From Rhizoclosmatium globosum (lineage: Eukaryota > Chytridiomycota > Chytridiomycetes > Chytridiales > Chytriomycetaceae), in contig MCGO01000158.1 in assembly GCA_002104985.1 (NCBI GenBank), forward strand, positions 1-64,000: a stretch of 64,000 nt of DNA. The letters run 5' to 3'. The notes under the pieces are model-generated. The model had not been told where the DNA came from, did not search any database, and worked only from the letters and a program-made list of their open reading frames with translations. Each line of letters starts with the position of its first letter. The first letter of the stretch is position 1. The translations under genes and the position numbers were made by a program. Of the stretch, positions 56,664 through 64,000 are shown one piece after another.

Positions 56664-58276
56664 ATGTCAACTGTCACACGTCCAAGTCGTCGCAGAACAT
56701 CTGTAGCGTCAAGTCTCTTCCATCAAGCGATCTCTGGCCGTCCCCGCTTTGTTGTGCTTATGCTTCTCTTCACCTGCACGTCGACAATCATTGTTGGTGT
56801 TCTGGGATGGTAAGCAGTGTAACGCAAATAACGCTATTTAAGGCAACTGACTCTGCGTTCCGCGGAGACCAATATTCATAATTTAGTCGTGGAAATGGAA
56901 GACTTGATTTCCAACCAGATCTTTGGAATTATCAACGATGCTGCGGCTAGCTTGCAAGAACTGACTACTTTGCAAGCTACTTATTTTCGTGTAAGTGATA
57001 TGATTTTAAGACAGTTTGGGAATAAGCTGAAGCAGTATTTAGCAAAATAAGTGGAGTCAGTCCACTCCAGAACGAGCCAAATCGACGCTCTTTGATATGC
57101 TTACACTTCTAGACAGAAATAGAAAGCAGACATCCAATTTTTACTTCTACACTTATCCGACTGGTACACTCTTTGGATATGCCTACCCTGATGAATCACC
57201 AACAAGAAAAGTCATGATGATAACTCAAGACCCAAATAATTTTCTCATCTCATTTTGGCAATGCGATCCAATGGGAAGCCCTCTTTCACCCCCACTATGT
57301 TCCTGGGTTTAACAACACAGTTGCACTTCAATCGGGACCTCCACTCAATGCTAATATTGACTACACAAATCAAACTTGGAGAGGCTTCACATCTATTTTC
57401 GTTGCAAGCGGCCAGCTTCTTAAGTCATCGATCGAGATCGCTGTGAATCCTGTGACCAACGAGCAAGTAACGGTTGGAAATGACTGGTAAGGACATTGGC
57501 TACGTGCAAAAAAGCTTACGTTCCGGAAATATTAGGACTATGAACTTTGTAAGTGTCAGATTGTCCAAGATTGCAAGCACGATTCCATATCCAACATTTT
57601 CTGGGTTCCTTGATGTAACAAGTGGAAAACTAGTAGCCAGTTCTGATCCTTCCATCAACTTGTTGACTAATGATGGATATGGGATTCTTCCGCTTGGAAG
57701 CATTAATAACACCTTTGTCCAAGATCTTGCAAATTTTTACACGTCTTCGTTCCAATCTGCCACAACCATAGCCCAAATTCTCGACTTTGTTCAAAACATG
57801 GACCAGTCCGGCAAAGAGAAGATATATGTGAATCGCAACATCAATGGGGTAAACTGGCTGCTTGAACTCAAGGTCATGCCGTTGTTAGGACAGCGTTTCA
57901 TATTCGCGGTGTTCATTAATATTGACTAGCAGACATTAAGGCTTCTGGTGAGAAAACCGGTTTCATGATGCTCGGAATCATTCTTGCGTTTCTTCTTCTA
58001 GGTGGTTTATTTTCTTGGACCATCGCAAGTCAGTTAGGCCTTGTTGCGAAGCAAATTGACTTGCTGAAACAACTCAAGTTTAGTGAGGTATTGAACAAAG
58101 AAGAAGGCGTCAAAGGACGTTCGTTCATCTTTGAGCTTGCAGATTTGCAACAAGCCTTCTTTGAAATGGCGACGGCGTTTGCAAAATGTTTAAAAGCCAG
58201 CGTTAGCGTCAGAGGTGGTACACAACTCAAATCCGATCAAATGAAGTCCGAGTCTATTGCCAACAGTAACGCTTAA
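56664..58276 (+). CDS. two-pass sensor with Cache-like ectodomain, copy 3 (frame breaks)
   Basis: Third family member, on the opposite strand to copies 1 and 2. MSTVTRPSRRRTSVASS (56664) precedes membrane segment SGRPRFVVLMLLFTCTSTII. The exons follow the same plan: NIHNLVVEMEDLISNQIFGI, MLTLLDRNRKQTSNFYFYTY, NIDYTNQTWRGFTSIFVASG, ASSDPSINLLTNDGYGILPL, GFMMLGIILAFLLLGGLFSW and RSFIFELADLQQAFFEMATA, ending at 58276. Breaks near 57292, 57300 and 57930 each need one base (CCCCC to CCCCCC, CC to CCC). No output domain follows. The upstream 100 bp resembles that of copy 4. Confidence 0.65.
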
Positions 58277-58609
58277 TTAATCCTTTCAAGCTTATTTTGT
58301 CCCATTTCTCTACGTTTTGAGTTTCTGATATAAGTCTTTTTAAGTTTTTAAAGTTTGTCCAAAAATTTTTGTGTAATTCCAGCCCCAAAAAGAATTTGGC
58401 ACCACTAGTTCATGTCGTTGTTGGTGAATTAAAGGTTTTTTACGTTGAACATAATCAAAGAAGATTCACCTTAAATCACCATCCAAATAAACTAAACAAG
58501 CGATTTACCTTAAATCACCGTCCATTTACTCAATAAGTGGAGAGATTATCCGAAAGATTTGCAGAAATTCTTCAAAACACAGGCCAGAGGGAATCACTTG
58601 CAAAGGACG

Positions 58610-58995
58610 ATGACCATTACTCAACTAAACCACCGCAGACCATCCGCGGCTTCGAGTATTCTCCATCAAGCAATCTCTGGACGGCCCCGATTTGTTGTAC
58701 TTATGATTCTTTTCATATGCACTTCGACAATTGTTGTCAGTGTTCTTGGATGGTAGACAACTGCAGTTATCTTTCATACTAATAATAATATGATAGGCAA
58801 TTGATGTTGCGCTCAGCACAGTCTAATATTCATAATTTAGTCGTTGATATGGTTTTGTGTGGTGGTGGAGATATTTTGAGTGGTGGAATCAATTTATTCG
58901 TCGACAAGTTACAGCAAGCAGTGGAAGGTGGTGAAAAGAAGGTCGTTGAAAGCAGTACCCATACATTCCACATATATTTGATACATTGTCTCTGA
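58610..58995 (+). pseudogene. two-pass sensor copy 4, truncated after exon 2 start
   Basis: MTITQLNHRRPSAASSILHQ and SGRPRFVVLMILFICTSTIV match the first exon of copy 3. An intron (GTAGAC to GATAG) joins LMLRSAQSNIHNLVVDM, and then homology stops near 58848 and an unrelated tail runs to a stop at 58995. The remaining ectodomain, second membrane segment and tail are absent. If translated it would be a roughly 110-residue single-pass protein, but I regard it as a partial tandem duplicate. Confidence 0.75.
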
Positions 58996-59034
58996 TGCTG
59001 CCGTTTGGAGCAGCCAAGAAGCCGGCCGTTGATG

Positions 59035-59334
59035 CTGTTAATCAGACAGAGTCACGGACACAGGTGGCAGTTTCGTCGGCTTTCTTATTTGGACAGACGG
59101 TGTTGACTTGGAATCCAAAATCTTCGAGGGTTTGAGAGGGGACAATTCACTGAAATCGGCTACGTTCATGACGATTCTGGGTGTGTTCCCTGGTGTGTTT
59201 GCTGGTGTTCGTGGAGAATCATGCCTCCCTTCCATCGCTTCTAGATGTCTGCATTTAGAGAATATTTGGTTGGATTGAGAAAGTAACTTACTTCGTTTTT
59301 TTCTTCCACCTGACAATATTCTCTCTAAAAACAA
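59035..59334 (-). CDS. small Ser/Pro/Thr-rich unknown protein, doubtful
   Basis: A minus-strand frame with a possible intron (GTAAGTTACTTTC to AATGCAG, about 59250-59295). The second exon reads MEGRHDSPRTPANTPGNTPR, then SELSPLKPSKIL and KPTKLPPVSVTLSD to a stop at 59037. It has coding-like Pro/Thr phosphosite spacing but no recognised domain and no clear start. Confidence 0.35.
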
Positions 59335-60235
59335 CAGACGCGTCCCATCAACTGATAGGTTCGTGGTCCCGTACTAACCGTCCTCTTCGTCAGCTATCCT
59401 GTCGCAATAGCTCGTATTATACCTGAACCAGTACAGAAATCAGGCCATGACTGTAACTTGTGAGCCAGACTTTCTGTTTGAATCATTCCTTAACACAGCC
59501 CTTAATACTTACTCCCATATCCAAAACTATAGTTACAAACTCTCCCTAGTTGTCTTCTATGCGCGGAAGTTCAAGCCATGCTCTCTGCGACGCCTACCCT
59601 TGATGCGTCACCAGCCAACCTCACCTGCTCCAAGAATTGTCAGATGAAGCCACCCTCTTTTTTACGACCCGCCGCCATTTTTTCTTCTTTCATCATGACT
59701 CTACATCAGTCGCGATAACGCTGTGCCTTGTGACGTGGTGTTGTGAGTATGGGCCATTGGTGGTACCGCTTCTTCATTATGATGGTACGGAGGAGTTTGA
59801 GTTGGAGACATTGGGTAAATTAAATCTCCTCTCTCTGAGAACTTCAGCTTCCATTGAAAGGAAGCTTGTTGTCGCGTTGGTTGCGAGTTATGTTGTTTTA
59901 ACATCTACATACTCATTGTTTGTTGCTTTTTTCTCTCAAGCTCCCCGTATTTAGTTTCTCAGTGAACTGCCAGCACAGCGCTGCCCGTTAAATCGAGGAT
60001 TGGATTTTGGATTTTATGTTCACGCATATATTTCCCTATCCTTTAGACTTCACTGATTCTCTCTTACGGGTGCTTTTTCCATTCATTACTTTATATACAT
60101 TTTATCTTTTTTTGGAGGATGCATGAGTAAGATTGATGATAAAGATATATTTTGAAAGTTTTGATTAAAGTAAAGGACATGAAGTAAGAAGAACTGAATG
60201 TCAAAACAAGAAATAATCGAGATAATTCTTCCTTT
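59335..60235. other. intergenic, uncertain plus-strand open frame
   Basis: A frame of about 105 codons (59637-59954) ends in a hydrophobic stretch (KLVVALVASYVVLTSTYSLF) and could be the last exon of a small membrane protein. I find neither a start nor a family. The rest shows nothing. Confidence 0.3.
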
Positions 60236-61458
60236 TTAGGTTTCTCCGATTCCTTCAACCACCTTGACCTTCAATGCATCATATTCGTCCCACACAGCTG
60301 CGTTGCATCCAGTAGCATCCAAGAATTCAAATACTGAGTCCATTATATGATTGATTTGTAAATCTGATAATCCACCAGAAGGGGCGTGGGCATCCAAATT
60401 ACGAGCATAGAAAGTCATACCCAACACATCAGAGATCTTCACTGAATCTCCCAAAAACGAAAACTTCAACAATCCTGCCCTGGTATACATGCTTATTAGT
60501 TTACAGTGGAATCAAATGTACCAGTATCACTCACTTCATGACTTTTAAAATTCCGATGAAGTCCAACACTTCCAGTTTCAGAACAGTTGAGGTCTCCAAT
60601 AGTTCGGCACTGTTCCGTTGCTTAAATGCATCTTCGAAGACGTCCATATAGTCCCTCCTGATTATAGCTTCATTCTTCCGGAGAAATCTCAACCCCTCCC
60701 TCAATGCTATTTCGAGAGCGCAGCTGCTGAATGCTTTCGACAATGATGATGCAAGACTTCGCTGGAAAGGGTTTGGCGCGAGTTTGAGACGGGCTTCAAT
60801 CTTCTGAGCCGTGGCAGACATACTACCATCGTCCCGAATGCGCTTGACAGGTCGTGCAGGGAGGTCATAGTCAGAATATTTTCTCTTGCGACTTGATGGA
60901 CCTGATGACCTTGCGACTATTGGCTTCGATTCGAGAGAAGCGACAGGCAGACGGATTATTGTATCCTTTGTAGAAACGCGCTCAATGAATTCTTTGACCT
61001 CGGTCGATTGTTGTTGCACCTGCTCAAAAAAGCTGAGTCAGTATAATTACCATAGGGCTCCAACGAATACAAACCTTCAACGTTCCAAAACTCTCCTCGA
61101 TACTCGACCGAGGTGGTCCATAAATTTCCGAGGTTGGCCTTGTTAGCAACGTTTGTAGCACTCGAGAAGCAACTACAATCTCAGTTGACATCAAGAAATC
61201 ATGCTTTTCCAGCCGCCACTCCAAGATACTCAGCAACTTATAGCCTCCAATGGAAGTAAATCCTGAGTAGTTTTTACCTTGTGAAACCGTTAAAACCAAG
61301 TCGCCTGCTGTTTTGCCATTTAACATACCAAGTTTAAATCCACTTCGGGCCGCGGAAGCATCTATATATGCCTTCATCAGTGGAGACATGGAACTGAGGG
61401 AGTCTTTGGTTTCTACGGTCATCATCTCGGCAGACTTCTGTTTGAGGTTATTTGACAA
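60236..61458 (-). CDS. unknown three-exon protein
   Basis: Unrecognised gene with clean frames. Exon 1 (61458) encodes MSNNLKQKSAEMMTVETKDS and a helical region containing YKLLSILEWRLEKHDFLMST. Exon 2 includes a basic patch (SSRKRKYSDYDLPARPVKRI) that looks like a nuclear localisation signal, then LRFLRKNEAIIRRDYMDVFE. Exon 3 ends VWDEYDALKVKVVEGIGET. It is about 350 residues with no membrane segment. Nuclear location is an inference. It is divergent from SGNH copy G with 166 bp between starts. Confidence 0.5.
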
Positions 61459-61624
61459 ATCAATTTTGACAGCTTCGACTCAGAAGGGCAATATTACGTT
61501 TTGCAAAACGTTTTGCATTTCGGATTTTATTTTCTTCCTTCCTATAGGTATTATTCTTTAATTATTTCTGATTTCACGGTATCGTTCGTTTACTTTCTCT
61601 CTAAAAACCATCTCAACCGGATTT

Positions 61625-62710
61625 ATGTCGCGTTCTCTTATCGCCGTATGGTTCCGCCTCATTCTTGTCGTAGTTATACTGCTCGTTGGAATCCAGTTGT
61701 TCCTTGCTTCAAATGATGACAGCACCGCAAGCTCAACAATAGCCAAATCGTCCTTCACAGCCAATGACAAGGCCCATAGCTTCAATGACAATATCATCGA
61801 GATAAGCATAACCGTACCGAAGATGGACTACGATAAACTGCTGTTGCTTGGCGACTCGTTGACTGAGGTACTGCAGTATGGCCCGCCCAACTTTCTGATA
61901 TTAGATTACCTCGAAACCTGACTCGACTTTACTAAACAGTGGAGCATTCGAACAAACGGATGGGGCCAGCTCCTCATGCAAGAGTACTCCCGCCGCCTCG
62001 ACGTTGAATTCCGCGGATACGGCGGATACAACTCTTGGCACCTAATGCACATGCTTCCCTCCATCCTTCAAGAAATTCAATATTCGAGAGATACCATCAA
62101 ACTTGTGACTCTGCTGATTGGAACGAACGACGCGAGATCGTTGGATCCGCAACACGTGGACGTGGATGAATATCAGGTGCATTTGGAAGAAATCATTCAC
62201 TTGATAAGTGAAGCTGTCCCGAAAGCGAAACTTGTCGTCATGACTCCTCCGCCTGTTGGGCAACGTATTGTTGCTCATTTTCATTTCAACGAGCTGATTG
62301 TCTATCGGGACGCGTGTATTGAAACTGTACAGAAACTGCAACAGAACCTGCCGAATTTAGAGTTATTAAATTTGTGGGACTTGTTCATTCCAACCAAATC
62401 CTCATTGCGGGACCCAGCATTTGATCCGGCATCTATCATGGAATCCTTTTCGGATGGGATTCATTTCTCTGATAAAGGGAATAAGCAAGTATTCGATGGC
62501 ATCCTGACGTTGGTCAAAGAAAAGTGGCCAGACTTGACACCTGCAACGTTGAAATTCAAATATCCGTCGATTCGTCAAATTCCCTTCGGTAAAGTGTCCA
62601 CCGATGCTGTGCGGAAAGCACTCTTTGTGAATGCTAATCAGGGATCAAGCTTGCAGTTGAGTCTTGGTTTTATCAGCCCTCGTTCTTATGGATCTTTGCG
62701 ATTCGAATAG
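61625..62710 (+). CDS. SGNH hydrolase copy G, membrane-anchored, intact
   Basis: IAH1-like SGNH esterase with no frame breaks, the best model for the family here. Exon 1 encodes MSRSLIAVWFRLILVVVILL (signal anchor), a Ser/Thr-rich stem and MDYDKLLLLGDSLTE with the nucleophile. The intron (GTACTG to AACAG, about 61868-61939) precedes SIRTNGWGQLLMQEYSRR, YGGYNSWHL, IGTNDAR, LVVMTPPPVG, VYRDACIETV, LLNLWDLFIP, DGIHFSDKGN (Asp/His) and KWPDLTPATL. A type II or secreted topology would place the enzyme in the secretory pathway or cell surface. Copy H starts 31 bp after its stop. Confidence 0.85.
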
Positions 62711-62741
62711 ACAAACTGCGGCAACTTCAATTGAACCGAAT

Positions 62742-63556
62742 ATGGCTCTCGATAAAATCATATTACTAGGAGACTCCCTAACCGATGTTCGTTTCTCCCA
62801 ATTTTATCGTATTCAACTCAGCACTCCCAACCACAGTATGGCATCCGCACCGTTGGATGGGGACAACTCCTTGCCTCCAACTACACCCGCAAATTAAGCG
62901 TCAAATTCAGAGGGTTCGGTGGATACACGGCATTTCATATGAATCAAATCATACAACCTGTCCTCAATGAGTTTCCAGTCGAACAAATCAAGCTCGTCAC
63001 ACTCATGATTGGAACTAACGATTATTACATCATGAAGGAAGGTGGTATTGTGTCTGGCGTTGGAGATTATAAATTAAATTTGGAGGCTGTGATTCATGCA
63101 GTGGTTGAGACCGTTCCAGGTGTGAAGTTACTGGTAATGACGCCGCCACCTATTGGAGGAAGGAAAATCGACGGATATTTGATCGAGAATGCACGGGTAT
63201 ATCGGGACGCGTGTATTCAAGTTGTGAAGACTCTTCTGAAGAAATGGTCGAATATTGAGTTGATCAACTTGTGGGATGTGTTTATTCCTGCAGGTGGATA
63301 TGACTCGGACGCGTTTGATACTTCTTCGATAGCGGGGTTCTTTTTGGATGGAATTCATTTCGGGGATAAGGGGCACAAGGCTGTGTTTGATTCAATCATT
63401 CAACGCATTGAATCGAAATGGCCTCAATGGAAGGCAGATCAAGTTGAGATGAAGTTCCCTCGATATAGTGAATTGCCTGGAGTTAAGTCTGGTGAAGAGG
63501 AACTACGGAAAGTCTTGTTTCGCAACGAAAGAGAGGACAATAAAATAAAGAGTTAA
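62742..63556 (+). CDS. SGNH hydrolase copy H, no membrane anchor, intact
   Basis: IAH1-like SGNH esterase starting MALDKIILLGDSLTD at 62742, with no leader, so probably cytosolic like yeast IAH1. A 50-nt intron (GTTCGT to CCACAG) follows the nucleophile block, then YGIRTVGWGQLLASNYTRK, FGGYTAFHM, IGTNDYYI, LLVMTPPPIGG, VYRDACIQVV, LINLWDVFIP, DGIHFGDKGHKAVFD and KWPQWKADQV. The frames are clean and all blocks are present. Only 31 bp separate it from copy G on the same strand, so it is expressed from a promoter inside G, from a shared transcript, or as a splice fusion. Confidence 0.85.
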
Positions 63557-63587
63557 ATCAGTAGCGAAGGTATCTATTATAGTTGGA

Positions 63588-64000
63588 TCACACCTTTCCC
63601 TTTCCCTTCACTTTATCCTTCTCCCTCTCTTCCACAAGAAATGGAATCAACGGTTTCCTCACCAATTCATCCACTGCACTCACAACGCTCTCCCATACGC
63701 CTTTTGGTGCAGTCTCTGGCTTGATTTCTGCCAACAAATCTGTGCACTGATCATTCAGCTCGCCTTCCGTAGTCATTGTTCGGGATGAGATTCGAGCCTC
63801 CCATCTCTTCTTGGCATCAAGCACTTGGTTCATGAGGGAATAGTAGAGGGACTCGGAATAGGATTTGGCAAAGTCCTTGTCAAAACGGCTTAAGTCGTCC
63901 TGTTGCGATGTGGTTAAAATTGCTGTCAACATGGCACCCAAATTGTGAGGATGATTATCAAGGGCGTTTCTACGTATGAGTGGGCCTGATCGCTTTCACT
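63588..64000 (-). CDS. C-terminal part of an unknown protein, runs off the window
   Basis: A clean minus-strand frame reads RNALDNHPHNLGAMLTAILT, FDKDFAKSYSESLYYSLMNQ, VLDAKKRWEARISSRT and a Lys-rich end (REKDKVKGKGKV) before the stop at 63588. It is predicted helical with no recognised domain. The 5' part lies beyond the window or behind an intron near 63985. Confidence 0.5.

Overview
The window reads as nuclear DNA of a flagellated (zoosporic) fungus, most likely a chytrid. Genes are split by short GT-AG introns, several start codons sit in tiny first exons, and the housekeeping genes are fungal/opisthokont (SEC11, VPS74/GOLPH3, ARPC4, eL39, NTE1, a Dbf2/Sid2-type kinase, fungal-type aspartate-semialdehyde dehydrogenase). 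Two genes point to a cilium: an NME7-type nucleoside diphosphate kinase with a DM10 domain, and a TMEM216/TMEM17-like transition-zone membrane protein. Species cannot be fixed from the sequence alone.

Layout. 0-17 kb: tRNA-Phe, then six SGNH-hydrolase (isoamyl-acetate-esterase-like) genes or remnants among an F-box/LRR gene, an NmrA-like oxidoreductase, a TIR-like/TPR gene, a Dbf2-like kinase, the first member of an unnamed three-copy helical family ('family X') and SEC11. 17-30 kb: a DDX21-like RNA helicase, two tandem unknown genes ('family Y'), a TBC Rab-GAP divergent from NME7, VPS74 and ARPC4. 29-45 kb: gene-poor, rich in tRNA genes and relics (Glu, three Leu, Ser, Pro, a tRNA split by an insertion, a half tRNA-Glu). 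It also holds aspartate-semialdehyde dehydrogenase with a copied 3' fragment, eL39, two more family X copies (one broken by a probable solo LTR), two Cys-rich tandem genes and two MITE-like elements. 45-59 kb: four copies, one truncated, of a two-pass sensor protein with a Cache-like ectodomain and no output domain, around NTE1 and the TMEM216-like gene. 59-64 kb: two unknown genes, an intact tandem pair of SGNH hydrolases and the end of another gene.

The main theme is local gene amplification: eight SGNH hydrolase copies, three family X, four sensors, two family Y and two Cys-rich genes. Three times a membrane-anchored SGNH gene is followed within about 100 bp, or overlapped, by a second SGNH gene on the same strand.

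Caution on broken genes: from 0.7 to 22 kb and near 57-58 kb many reading frames are interrupted, and nearly every break is repaired by adding one base, often in a homopolymer. Conserved genes such as the DDX21-like helicase are affected too. This looks more like consensus errors than gene death, so I call most of these CDS and keep 'pseudogene' for copies lacking exons or catalytic blocks. All start, exon and product calls come from reading the sequence by eye.
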